From Sipunculus nudus (lineage: Eukaryota > Annelida > Sipuncula > Golfingiida > Sipunculidae): 64,000 bases of DNA. Shown here piece after piece: positions 12,823 through 24,000 of the stretch. The stretch is from NCBI GenBank assembly GCA_026874595.1, contig CM049318.1:383241-447240 (forward strand). The letters run 5' to 3'. The position numbers and the translations under genes are program-made. Numbering within the stretch: position 1 is the stretch's first letter; each line of letters begins with the position of its first letter. The notes beneath the pieces are model-generated. The model had not been told where the DNA came from. It saw only the letters and a program-made list of their open reading frames with translations, and made no database searches.

Positions 12823-14188
12823 AATATGAGATTGAAATACGAACTTCGTATATACACCAGTTCATAAAATATAATACATCAATGCGGCCGAAAAGAGCTG
12901 TTCGGGACAACATTACAGAATCAACTAAAACTCCGCATTTCAGGCCAGTAGGCCAAAACACGCTGCTTGGTAAAATATGAGATCGAAATTTAAACTTCGT
13001 ATATACACCTGTTTATACGCATATTATACATCAATGCAGCCGAAAAGAGCTGTGCCGATCATTATGGCAGAATCAACTGAATCTCCGCATATCAGGCCAA
13101 AAGGCCAAAACACGCCGCTTGGAAAAATATGATATCGAAATTCAAACTTCGTATATACACCTTTTTATACGCATATTATACATTCATGCTGCCGAAAAGA
13201 GCTGTTCGGGTCGAAATTGCAGAATCAACTGAAACTCCGCATATCAGGCCAGTAGGCTAAAACAAATTGTTTGGTAAAATATGAGATGGAAAATTAAACT
13301 TGGTATATTTAACTGTTTATACGCATATTATACATCAATGCGTCCGAATAGAGCTGTTCTTGTCAAAATTGCAGAATCAACCGAAACTCCGCATATCAGG
13401 CCAGTAGGCCAAAACAAGCTGCTTGGTAAAATATGAGATCGAAATTCGACCTTCGTATATACACCTGATAATACGCATATTATACATTCATTCTGCCGAA
13501 AAGAGATGTTCGGATCAACATTGCAGAATCAACTGAACCTCCGCATATGAGGCCAGAAGGCCAAAACAAGCTGCTTGGTAAAATATGAGATCGAAATTCG
13601 AACTTCGTATATACATCTGTTTACACACATATTATCCATCAATGCGGCTGATAAGAGCTGTTCCGGTCCACATGGCAGAATCAACTGAAACTCCGCATAT
13701 CAGGCCAGTAGGACAAAACACGCTGCTCGGTAAAATATGAGATCGAAATTCGACCTTCATACATTCACCTGATTTTACGCATATTATACATGCATGTTGC
13801 CGAAAAGAGCTGTTCGGGTCAACATTGCAGGGTCAACTGAAACTCCGCATATCGGACCAATAGGCCAAAACAAGCTGCTTGGTAAAATATGAGATCGAAA
13901 TTCGAACTTCCTATATACACCAGCTTATACGCATAATATAATTCAATGCGGCCGAAAAGAACTGTTTGGGTCAACATGCAGAATCACGTGAAACTCCGCA
14001 TATCAGGCATTAGGGAAAAACACGCTGCTTGGTAAAATATGAGATCGAAATTCGACCTTCGTATAAACACCTGTTAATACGCATGTTATACATTCATGCT
14101 GCGGAAAAGAGCTTTTCGGGTCAAAATTGCAGAATCAGCTGAAACTCCGCATTTCAGGCCAGTAGGCCAGAACAAGCTGCTTGGTAAA
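12823..14188 (+). repeat. 5,158-bp macro-repeat, partial copy 3
   Basis: The array continues with a third copy offset 5,158 bp from copy 2 (7,665 to 12,823, 7,968 to 13,126) and 10,316 bp from copy 1. It ends after about 1.37 kb: at 14,189 it reads AAAATATGAGATGG where copies 1 and 2 (3,873 and 9,031) read AAAGTATTAGATCG. Copy 3 has more private changes than copy 2 (for example TATATTTAACTG near 13,305, TGCTCGGTAA near 13,725, CGTATAAACACC near 14,061). That fits an edge unit exchanged less often, though this is inference from a hand reading. Confidence 0.88.
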
Positions 14189-15553
14189 ATATGAGATGGA
14201 AATTTAAACTTCGTATATACACCTGTTTATACGCATATTATACATCAATGCAGCCGAAAAGAGCTGTGCCGATCATTATGGCAGAATCAACTGAATCTCC
14301 GCATATCAGGCCAAAAGGCCAAAACACGCCGCTTGGAAAAATATGATATCGAAATTCAAAATTCGTATATACACCTTTTTATACGCATATTATACATTCA
14401 TGCTGCCGAAAAGGGCTGTTCGGGTCAACATTGCAGAATCAGCTGAAACTCCGAATATCAGACCAGTAGGCTTAAACAAGCTGCTTGGTAAAATATGAGA
14501 TGGAAATTCGAACTTCGTATATACAACTGTTTATACGCATATTATACATCAATGCCTCCGAAAAGAGCTGTTCTTGTCAAAATGGCAGAATCAACCGAAA
14601 CTCCGCATATCAGGCCAGTAGGCCAAAACAAGCTGCTTGGTAAAGTATTAGATCGAAATTCGACCTTCGTATATACAGCTGATAATACGCATATAATACA
14701 TTCATTCTGCCGAAAAGAGATGTTCGGGTCAACATGGCAGAATCAACTGAAACTCCGCATATCAGGCAAGTAGGCCAAAACAAGCTGCTTGGTAAAATAT
14801 GAGATCGAAATACGAACTTCGTATATACACCAGTCCATACAAATATAATACATCAATGCGGCCGAAAAGAGCTGTTCGGGTCAACATTACAGAATCAACT
14901 AAAACTCCGCATTTCAGGCAAGTAGGACAAAACACGCTGCTTGGTAAAATATGAGATCGAAATTCGACCTTCATACATTCACCTGATTTTACGCATATTA
15001 TACATGCATGTTGCCGAAAAGAGCTGTTCGGGTCAACATTGCAGGGTCAACTGAAACTCCGCATATCGGACCAATAGGCCAAAACAAGCTGCTTGGTAAA
15101 ATAGGAGATCGAAATTCGAACTTCGTATATACACCTGTTTATACGCATATTATCCATCAATGCGGCCGAAAAGAACTGTTCGTTTCAACATGGCAGAATT
15201 AACTAAAACTCCGCATATCAGGCGAGTAGGCCAAAACACGCTGCTTGGAAAAATATAGGATCGAAATTCGAACTTCCTATATACACCAGCTTATACGCAG
15301 AATATAATTCAATGCTGCCGAAAAGAACTGTTTGGGTCAACATGCAGAATCACCTGAAACTCCGCATATCAGGCATTAGGCAAAAACACGCTGCTTGGTA
15401 AAATATGAGATCGAAATTCGACCTTCGTATATACACCTGTTAATACGCATGTTATACATTCATGCTGCGGAAAAGAGCTTTTCAGGTCAAAATTGCAGAA
15501 TCAACTGAAATTCCGCATATCAGGCCAGTAGGCCAGAACAAGCTGCTTGGTAA
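14188..15553 (+). repeat. Segmental copy of 79-1,444 (offset 14,109 bp)
   Basis: Anchors 79, 231 and 1,445 correspond to 14,188, 14,340 and 15,554, and the intervening nine-monomer order is the same, including the AAAGTATTAG variant and the CCAGTCCATACAAATATAAT monomer. After 15,554 the sequence switches to GAGATTGAAATACG, which corresponds to 1,596 and not 1,445, so one monomer is skipped there. This ties the region left of the S2 block to the extreme left of the window and implies the first 1.5 kb of the window belongs to a unit that recurs. Confidence 0.85.
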
Positions 15554-16890
15554 AATATGAGATTGAAATACGAACTTCGTATATACACCAGTTCATAAAA
15601 TATAATACATCAATGCGGCCGAAAAGAGCTGTTCGGGACAACATTACAGAATCAACTAAAACTCCGCATTTCAGGCCAGTAGGCCAAAACACGCTGCTTG
15701 GTAAAATATGAGATCGAAATTTAAACTTCGTATATACACCTGTTTATACGCATATTATACATCAATGCAGCCGAAAAGAGCTGTGCCGATCATTATGGCA
15801 GAATCAACTGAATCTCCGCATATCAGGCCAAAAGGCCAAAACACGCCGCTTGGAAAAATATGAGATCGAAATTTAAACTTCGTATATACACCTGTTTATA
15901 CGCATATTATACATCAATGCAGCCGAAAAGAGCTGTGCCGATCATTATTGCAGAATCAACTGAATCTCCGCATATCAGGCCAAAAGGCCAAAACACGCCG
16001 CTTGGAAAAATATGATATCGAAATTCGAAATTCGTATATACACCTTTTTATACGCATATTATACATTCATGCTGCCGAAAAGGGCTGTTCGGGTCAACAT
16101 TGCAGAATCAGCTGAAACTCCGAATATCAGACCAGTAGGCTTAAACAAGCTGCTTGGTAAAATATGAGATGGAAATTCGAACTTCGTATATACAACTGTT
16201 TATACGCATATTATACATCAATGCCTCCGAAAAGAGCTGTTCTTGTCAAAATGGCAGAATCAACCGAAACTCCGCATATCAGGCCAGTAGGCCAAAACAA
16301 GCTGCTTGGTAAAGTATTAGATCGAAATTCGACCTTCGTATATACAGCTGATAATACGCATATAATACATTCATTCTGCCGAAAAGAGATGTTCGGGTCA
16401 ACATGGCAGAATCAACTGAAACTCCGCATATCAGGCAAGTAGGCCAAAACAAGCTGCTTGGTAAAATATGAGATCGAAATACGAACTTCGTATATACACC
16501 AGTCCATACAAATATAATACATCAATGCGGCCGAAAAGAGCTGTTCGGGTCAACATTACAGAATCAACTAAAACTCCGCATTTCAGGCAAGTAGGACAAA
16601 ACACGCTGCTTGGTAAAATATGAGATCGAAATTCGACCTTCATACATTCACCTGATTTTACGCATATTATACATGCATGTTGCCGAAAAGAGCTGTTCGG
16701 GTCAACATTGCAGGGTCAACTGAAACTCCGCATATCGGACCAATAGGCCAAAACAAGCTGCTTGGTAAAATAGGAGATCGAAATTCGAACTTCGTATGTA
16801 CACCTGTTTATACGCATATTATCCATCAATGCGGCCGAAAAGAACTTTTCGTTTCAACATGGCAGAATTAACTAAAACTCCGCATATCAG
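15554..16890 (+). repeat. Mosaic S1 segment built from pieces of the 1-2.5 kb unit
   Basis: 15,554 onward matches 1,596 onward (offset 13,958: 1,747 to 15,705, 2,051 to 16,009, 2,203 to 16,161). Around 16,465 the match changes to 687 onward (offset 15,778: 991 to 16,769), because it carries CCAGTCCATACAAATATAAT. The segment ends at GCATATCAG (16,882-16,890), after which S2-type TCCAGTAGGCCGAAAC follows instead of GCGAGTAGGCC. The last S1 monomer here is already half S2-like (TTATCCATCAATGCGG, TTTCAACATGGCAGAATTAA), so the S1-S2 transition is in register. Confidence 0.83.
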
Positions 16891-17212
16891 TCCAGTAGGC
16901 CGAAACACTCTGCTTGGTAAAATATGAAATGGAAATTCGAACTTCGTTTATACGCATATTATCCATCAATGTGGCCGAAAAGAACTGTTCGTTTCAACAT
17001 GGCAGAATTAACTAAAACTCTGCATATCAGTCCAGTAGGCCGAAACACTCTTCTTGGTAAAATATGAGATCGAAATTCGAACTTCGTATATACATCTGTT
17101 TATACGCATATTATCCATCAATGCGGCCGAAAAGAACTGTTCGTTTCAACATGGCAGAATAAACTAAAACTCCGCATATCAGTCCAGTAGGCCGAAACAC
17201 TCTGCTTGGTAA

Positions 17213-17364
17213 AATATGAGATCGAAATTCGAACTTCGTATATACACGTGTATATACGCATATTATCCATCAATGCGGCCGAAAAGAACTGTTCGTTTCA
17301 ACATGGCAGAATTAACTAAAACTCCGCATATCAGTCCTGTAGGCCGAAACACTCTGCTTGGTAA
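17213..17364 (+). repeat. Reference S2-family monomer (152 bp) with its short dyads
   Basis: This monomer represents the homogeneous S2 subfamily. Diagnostic differences from S1 are TTATCCATCAATGCGG, AAGAACTGTTCGTTTCAAC, CAGAATTAACTAAAACTCC, GTAGGCCGAAACACTCTGC. Short inverted repeats are visible inside it: TCGAAATTCGA at 17,222-17,232, GTATATAC at 17,238-17,245 and GAACTGTTC at 17,286-17,294. The first two are common to S1 and S2; the third is specific to S2 (S1 has an imperfect form around AGAGCTGTTC). The length is close to the 147 bp wrapped by a nucleosome core, a common size for centromeric satellites; that comparison is general knowledge, not a demonstration of phasing. Confidence 0.92.
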
Positions 17365-17516
17365 AATATGAGATCGAAATTCGAACTTCGTATACACACC
17401 TGTTTATACGCATATTATCCATCAATGCGGCCGAAAAGAACTGTTCGTTTCAACATGGCAGAATTAACTAAAACTCCGCATATCAATCCAGTAGGCCGAA
17501 ACACTCTGCTTGGTAA

Positions 17517-19024
17517 AATATGAGATGGAAATTCGAACTTCATACATACACCTGATAATACGTATATTATACATTCATGTTGCCGAAAAGAGCTCTTCGA
17601 TTCAACATTGCAGGATCAACTGAAACTACACATATCGGACCAATAGGCCAAAACAAGCTGCTTGGTAAAATATGAGATCAAAATTCGACCTTCGTATATA
17701 CACCTGATAATACGCATATTATTCATTCATTCTGCCGAAAAGAGATGTTCGGGTCAATATGGCAGAACCAACTGAAACTCCGCATTTCAGGCAAGTAGGA
17801 CAAAACACGCTGCTTGGTAAAATATGAGATCGAAATTCGACCTTCATACATTCACCTGATTTTACGCATATTATACATGCATGTTGCCGAAAAGAGCTGT
17901 TCGGGTCAACATTGCAGGGTCAACTGAAACTCCGCATATCGGATTAATAGGCCAAAAAAAGCTACTTGGTAAAATATGAGATCGAAATTCGAACTTCGTA
18001 TATACACCTGTTTATACGCATATTATCCATCATTGCGGCCGAAAAGAACTGTTCGTTTCAACATGGCAGAATTAACTAAAACTCCGCATATCAGTCCAGT
18101 AGGCCGAAACACTCTGCTTGGTAAAATATGAGATGGAAATTCGAACTTCGTTTATACGCATATTATCCATCACTGCGGCCGAAAAGAACTGTTCGTTTCA
18201 ACATGGCAGAATTAACTAAAACTCCGCATATCAGTCCTGTAGGCCGAAACACTCTGCTTGGTAAAATATGAGATCGAAATTCGAACTTCGTATATACACC
18301 TGTTTATACGCATATTATCCATCAATGCGGCCGAAAAGAACTGTTCGTTTCAACATGGCAGAATTAACTAAAACTCCGCATATCAATCCAGTAGGCCGAA
18401 ACACTCTGCTTGGTAAAATATGAGATGGAAATTCGAACTTCGTATATACACGTGTTAATACGCATATTATCCATCAATGCGGCCGAAAAGAACTGTTCGT
18501 TTCAACATGGCAGAATTAACTAAAACTCCGCATATCAGTCCAGTAGGCCGAAACACTCTGCTTGGTAAAATATGAGATCGAAATTCGAACTTCGTATATA
18601 CACCTGTTTATTCGCATATTATCCACCAATGCGGCCGAAAAGAACTGTTCGTTTCAACATAGCAGAATTAACTAAAACTCCGCATATCAGTCCAGTAGGC
18701 CGAAACACTCTGCTTGGTAAAATATGAGATCGAAATTCGAACTTCGTATATACACCTGTTTATACGCATATTATCCATCAATGCGGTCGAAAAGAACTGT
18801 TCGTTTCAACATGGCAGAATTAACTAAAACTCCGCATATCAGTCCAGTAGGCCGAAACACTCTGCTTGGTAAAATATGAGATCGAAATTCGAACTTCGTA
18901 TATACACCTGTTTATACGCATATTATCCATCAATGCGGCCGAAAAGAACTGTTCGTTTCAACATGGCAGAATTAACTAAAACTCCGCATATCAATCCAGT
19001 AGGCCGAAACACTCTGCTTGGTAA
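17517..19024 (+). repeat. 1,508-bp higher-order repeat within the S2 block (first unit)
   Basis: The marked series starting at 17,517 (TGGAAATTCGAACTTCATAC, then the ATCAAAATTCGACC monomer, the CATTCACCTGATTTTACG monomer, GGATTAATAGGCC and the 140-bp unit at 18,125) recurs at 19,025 with the 140-bp unit at 19,633. The step is 1,508 bp: ten monomers, one of which is the short form (9 x 152 + 140). The second unit runs to about 20,430 and ends incomplete, where S1-type sequence returns. Confidence 0.85.
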
Positions 19025-20430
19025 AATATGAGATGGAAATTCGAACTTCATACATACACCTGATAATACGTATATTATACATTCATGTTGCCGAAAAGAG
19101 CTCTTCGATTCAACATTGCAGGATCAACTGAAACTACACATATCGGACCAATAGGCCAAAACAAGCTGCTTGGTAAAATATGAGATCAAAATTCGACCTT
19201 CGTATATACACCTGATAATACGCATATTATTCATTCATTCTGCCGAAAAGAGATGTTCGGGTCAATATGGCAGAACCAACTGAAACTCCGCATTTCAGGC
19301 AAGTAGGACAAAATACGCTGCTTGGTAAAATATGAGATCGAAATTCGACCTTCATACATTCACCTGATTTTACGCATATTATACATGCATGTTGCCGAAA
19401 AGAGCTGTTCGGGTCAACATTGCAGGGTCAACTGAAACTCCGCATATCGGATTAATAGGCCAAAAAAAGCTACTTGGTAAAATATGAGATCGAAATTCGA
19501 ACTTCGTATATACACCTGTTTATACGCATATTATCCATCATTGCGGCCGAAAAGAACTGTTCGTTTCAACATGGCAGAATTAACTAAAACTCCGCATATC
19601 AGTCCAGTAGGCCGAAACACTCTGCTTGGTAAAATATGAGATGGAAATTCTAACTTCGTTTATACGCATATTATCCATCACTGCGGCCGAAAAGAACTGT
19701 TCGTTTCAACATGGCAGAATTAACTAAAACTCCGCATATCAGTCCAGTAGGCCGAAACACTCTGCTTGGTAAAATATGAGATCGAAATTCGAACTTCGTA
19801 TATACACCTGTTTATACGCATATTATCCATCAATGCGGCCGAAAAGAACTGTTCGTTTCAACATGGCAGAATTAACTAAAACTCCGCATATCAGTCCAGT
19901 AGGCCGAAACACTCTGCTTGGTAAAATATGAGATCGAAATTCGAACTTCGTATATACACCTGTTTATACGCATATTATCCATCAATGCGGCCGAAAAGAA
20001 CTGTTCGTTTCAACATGTCAGAATTAACTAAAACTCCGCATATCAGTCCAGTAGGCCGAAACACTCTGCTTGGTAAAATATGAGATCGAAATTCGAACTT
20101 CGTATATACACCTGTTTATACGCATATTATCCATCAATGCGGCCGAAAAGAACTGTTCGTTTCAACATGGCAGAATTAACTAAAACTCCGCATATCAGTC
20201 CAGTAGGCCGAAACACTTTGCTTGGTAAAATATGAGATCGAAATTCGAACTTCGTATATACACGTGTTTATACGCATATTATCCATCAATGCGGCCGAAT
20301 AGAACTGTTCGTTTCAACATGTCAGAATTAACTAAAACACCGCATATCAATCCAGTAGGCCGAAACACTCTGCTTGGTAAAATATGAGATCGAAATTCGT
20401 ACTTCGTATATACACGTGTTAATACGCATA
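19025..20430 (+). repeat. 1,508-bp higher-order repeat within the S2 block (second, incomplete unit)
   Basis: This copy starts with the same TTCATACATACACC monomer and follows the same order as the unit at 17,517. Small private changes include CAAAATACGCTGC near 19,310 (CAAAACACGCTGC in the first unit) and AAATTCTAACTTCG near 19,646. Several monomers toward the end carry AACATGTCAG instead of AACATGGCAG (near 20,016 and 20,318). Confidence 0.83.
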
Positions 20431-21049
20431 TTATACATCAATGCTTCCGAAAAGAGCTGTTCTTGTCAAAATGGCAGAATCAACCGAAACTCCGCATATC
20501 AGGCCAGTAGGCCAAATCAAGCTGCTTGGTAGAATATGAGATCGAAATTCGACCTTCGTATATACACCTGATAATACGCATATTATACATTCATTCTGCC
20601 GAAAAGAAATGTTCGGGTCAACATGGCAGAATCAACTGAAACTCCGCATATCAGGCCAGTAGGCCAAAACAAGCTGCTTGGTAAAATATGAGATCGAAAT
20701 ACGAACTTCGTATATACACCAGTTCATACAAATATAATACATCAATGCGGCCGAAAAGAGTTGTTCGCGTCAACAATACAGAATCAACTAAATCTCCGCA
20801 TTTCAGGCAAGTAGGACAAAACACGCTGCTTGGAAAAATATGAGATCGAAATTCGAACTTCGTATATACACCTGTTAATACCCATGTTATACGTTCATGC
20901 TGCGGAAAAGACCTTTTCAGGTCAAAATTGCAGAATCAACTGAAATTCCGCATATCAGGCCAGTAGGCCAAAACAAGCTGCTTGGTAAAATATGAGATGG
21001 AAAATTAAACTTCGTATATACACCTGTTTATACGCCTATTATACATCAA
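20431..21049 (+). repeat. S1-type tail ending at the strand switch
   Basis: Four monomers after the S2 block return to S1 character. In order they carry GCTTCCGAAAAGAGCTG with TTCTTGTCAAAATGGC, ATTCTGCCGAAAAGAAATG, GCGGCCGAAAAGAGTTG and GCTGCGGAAAAGACC. This resembles part of the order seen near 2,203-2,800. The last monomer is truncated at ATACATCAA (21,041-21,049), and orientation reverses immediately afterwards. Confidence 0.85.
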
Positions 21050-21060
21050 AGCTCTTTTCG
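21040..21060. other. Head-to-head orientation switch of the satellite array
   Basis: To the left the monomer reads in plus orientation to ATACATCAA at 21,049, where TGC is expected next. To the right the sequence begins AGCTCTTTTCGGCAACATG at 21,050, which is the reverse complement form. There is no spacer and no obvious microhomology at the join: the base each side would supply next does not match. The two arms are not mirror images base for base; they are offset by roughly 20 nt within the monomer. It could be a genuine inversion breakpoint, a fold-back repair product or an assembly join. Confidence 0.9.
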
Positions 21061-24000
21061 GCAACATGAATGTATAATATACGTATTATCAGGTGTATGT
21101 ATGAAGGTCGAATTTCGATCTCATATTTTCCCAAGCAGCGTGTTTTGGTTTACTGGCCTGATATGCGGAGTTTCAGTTGATTCTGCCATGTGGACCGGAA
21201 CAGCTCTTATCAGCCGCATTTATGGATAATATGTGTGTAAACAGATGTATATACGAAGTTCGAATTTCGATCTCATATTTTACCAAGGAGCTTGTTTTGG
21301 CCTACTGGCCTCATATGCGGAGGTTCAGTTGATTCTGCAATGTTGATCCGAACATCTCTTTTCGGCAGAATGAATGTATTATATACGTATTATCAGCTGT
21401 ATATACGTAGGTCGAATTTCGATCTCATATTTTACCAAGCAGCTTGTTTTGGCCTACTGGCCTGATATGCGGAGTTTCGGTTGATTCTGCAATTTTGACA
21501 AGAACAGCTCTTTTCGGACGCATTGATGTATAATATGCATATAAACAGTTGTATATACGAAGTTCGAATTTCCATCTCATATTTTACCAAGCAGCGTGTT
21601 TGGTTTACTGGCCTGATATGCGGAGTTTCAGTTGATTTTGCAATGTTGACCCGAACAGCTCTTTTCCGCCGCATTGATGTATAGTATGCGTATAAACAGG
21701 TATATTTACGAAGTTCTAATTTCGATGTCATATTTTACCAAGCAGCTTGTTTTGGCCTACTGGCCTGATATGCGGAGTTTCAGTTGGTTCTGCCATATTG
21801 ACCCGAACATCTCTTTTCGTCAGAATGAATGTATTATATGCGTATTATCAGGTGTATATACGAAGTTCGAATTTCGATCTCATATTTTACCAAGCAGCTT
21901 GATTTGGCCTACTGGCCTGATATGCGGAGTTTCGGTTAATTCTGCAATGTTGACCCAAACAGTTCTTTTCGGCCGCATTGAATTATATTATGCGTATAAG
22001 CTGGTGTACATAGGAAGTTCGAATTTCGATCTCATATTTTACCAAGCGGCGTGTTTTGGCCTATTGGTCCGATATGCGTAGTTTCAGTTGACCCTGCAAT
22101 GTTGACTCGAACATCTCTTTTCGGCAACATGAATGTATAATATACGTATTATCAGGTGTATGTATGAAGGTCGAATTTCGATCTCATATTTTACCAAGCA
22201 GCTTGTTTTGGCCGACTTGCCTGATATGCGGAGTTTCAGTTGATTCTGCCATGTTGACCCGAACATCTCTTTTCGGCAGAATGAATGTATTATATGCGTA
22301 TTATCAGATGTATATACGAAGGTCGAATTTCGATCTCATATTTTACCAAGCAGCTTGTTTTGGCCTACTGGCCTGATATGCGGAGTTTCGGTTGATTCTG
22401 CCATTTTGACAAGAACAGCTCTTTTCGGACGCATTGATGTATAATATGCGTATAAACAGTTGTATATACGAAGTTCGAATTTCCATCTCATATTTTACCA
22501 AGCAGCTTGTTTAAGCCTACTGGTCTGATATTCGGAGTTTCAGGTGATTCTGCAATGTTGACCCGAACATCTCTTTTCGGCAGAATGAATGTATTATATG
22601 CGTATTATCAGATGTATATACGAAGGTCGAATTTCGATCTCCTATTTTACCAAGCAGCTTGTTTTGGCCTACTGGCCTGATATGCGGAGTTTCGGTTGAT
22701 TCTGCCATTTTGAAAAGAACAGCTCTTTTCGGACGCATTGATGTATAATATGCGTATAAACAGTTGTATATACGAAGTTCGAATTTCCATCTCATATTTT
22801 ACCAAGCAGCTTGTTTAAGCCTACTGGTCTGATATTCGGAGTTTCAGCTGATTCTGCAATGTTGACCCGAACAGCTCTTTTCGGCTGCATTGATGTATAA
22901 TAGGCGTATAAACAGGTGTATATAGGAAGTTTAATTTTCCATCTCATATTTTACCAAGCAGCTTGTTTTGGCCTACTGGCCTGATATGCGGAGTTTCAGT
23001 TGATTCTGCAATTTCGACCCGAACAGCTCTATTCGGCAGCATGAATGTATAATATGCGTATAAAAAGGTGTATATACGAAGTTCGAATTTCGATATCATA
23101 TTTTTTCCAAGCGGCGTGTTTTGGCCTTTTGGCCTGATATGCGGAGATTCAGTTGATTCTGCCATAATGATCGGCACAGCTCTTTTCGGCTGCATTGATG
23201 TATAATATGCGTATAAACAGGTGTATATACGAAGTTTAAGTTTCGATCTCATATTTTACCAAGCAGCGTGTTTTGGCCTACTGTCCTGAAATGCGGAGTT
23301 TTAATTGATTCTGTAATTTTGTCCCGAACAGCTCTTTTCGGCCGCATTGATGTATTATATTTGTATGAACTGGTGTATATACGAAGTTCGTATTTCAATC
23401 TCATATTTTACCAAGCAGCTTGCTTAAGTCTACAAGTCTGATATTCGGAGTTTCAGCTGATTCTGCAATGTTGACCCGAACAGCTCTTTTCGGCAGCATT
23501 GATGTATAATATGCGTATAACAGGTGTATATACGAAGGTCGAATTTCGATCTCATATTTTACCAAGCAGCGTGTTTTTGCCTAATGCCTGATATGCGGAG
23601 TTTCAGATGATTCTGCATGTTGACCTAAACAGTTCTTTTCGGCAGCATTGAATTATATTCTGCGTATAAACTGGTGTATATAGGAAGTTCGAATTTCGAT
23701 CCTATATTTTTCCAAGCAGCGTGTTTTGGCCTACTTGCCTGATATGCGGAGTTTCAGTTGATTCTGCAATGTTGACTCTAACTGTTCTTTTCGGCTGCAT
23801 TGAATTATATTATGCGTATAAACAGGTGTATATACGAAGTTCGAATTTCGATCTCATATTTTTCCAAGCAGCGTGTTTTGTCCTACTTGCCTGAAATGCG
23901 GAGTTTTAGTTGATTTTTGTAATGTTGACGCGAACAACTCTTTTCGGCCGCATTGATGTATTATATTTGTATGAACTGGTGTATATACGAAGTTCGAATT

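Larger units (their letters stand above)
16891..20430 (+). repeat. S2 subfamily block, plus orientation
   Basis: About 23 units, mostly near-identical S2 monomers (AAGAACTGTTCGTTTCAAC, CAGAATTAACTAAAACTCC, GGCCGAAACACTCTGC). Three units lack 12 bp between ACTTCGT and TTATACGC and are 140 bp long (starting 16,921, 18,125 and 19,633). Two interruptions of S1-like monomers, starting 17,517 and 19,025, contain TTCATACATACACC, AAAATTCGACCTTCG and CACCTGATTTTACGC. The uniformity suggests more recent local amplification than the S1 flanks. The likely source is the S1 variant at 991-1,142, which already has the S2 central segment. Confidence 0.88.
1..21049 (+). repeat. 152-bp satellite array, plus-orientation block (about 138 monomers)
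   Basis: Every stretch read in this block aligns to one tandem unit of 152 bp. The anchor AATATGAGAT recurs at 79, 231, 383, 687, 839, then 1,143, and so on; most steps are exactly 152 bp, with a few of 150, 151 or 140 bp. In this orientation the unit runs from the anchor through a CGAA-rich dyad, a GTATATAC box, a TATACGCATATTATACAT segment, GCCGAAAAGAGCTGTTC, CAGAATCAACTGAAACTCC, GCATATCAGGCC and GCTGCTTGGTAAA. By eye the block is about 60% A+T. No unique DNA, transposon or gene interrupts it. Arrays like this are typical of eukaryotic centromeric or pericentromeric heterochromatin; that placement is inference, since nothing here names the organism or chromosome position. Confidence 0.97.

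Noticed and set aside
17261-17300. Intrinsic terminator or structured RNA at the AAGAACTGTTC dyad
   Set aside because: The stem is only four base pairs, is not followed by a T-run on the same strand, and recurs in every S2 unit, so it is a satellite feature.
17291-17307. CENP-B-box-like site, GTTCGTTTCAACATGGC
   Set aside because: It matches 7 of the 9 essential positions of NTTCGNNNNANNCGGGN (TTCG, A and the final GG). A match of that quality is expected by chance in a fair fraction of 152-bp sequences read on both strands, and the usual S1 form (ATTG) matches fewer.
21674-22081. Longest open frame (135 codons) and many recurrent 60-105-codon frames on both strands
   Set aside because: They are translations of the satellite. 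The same peptides recur wherever the same monomers recur, frames shift every 152 bp, there is no known domain, and single-base variants freely add or remove stops. I did not annotate any as a gene.
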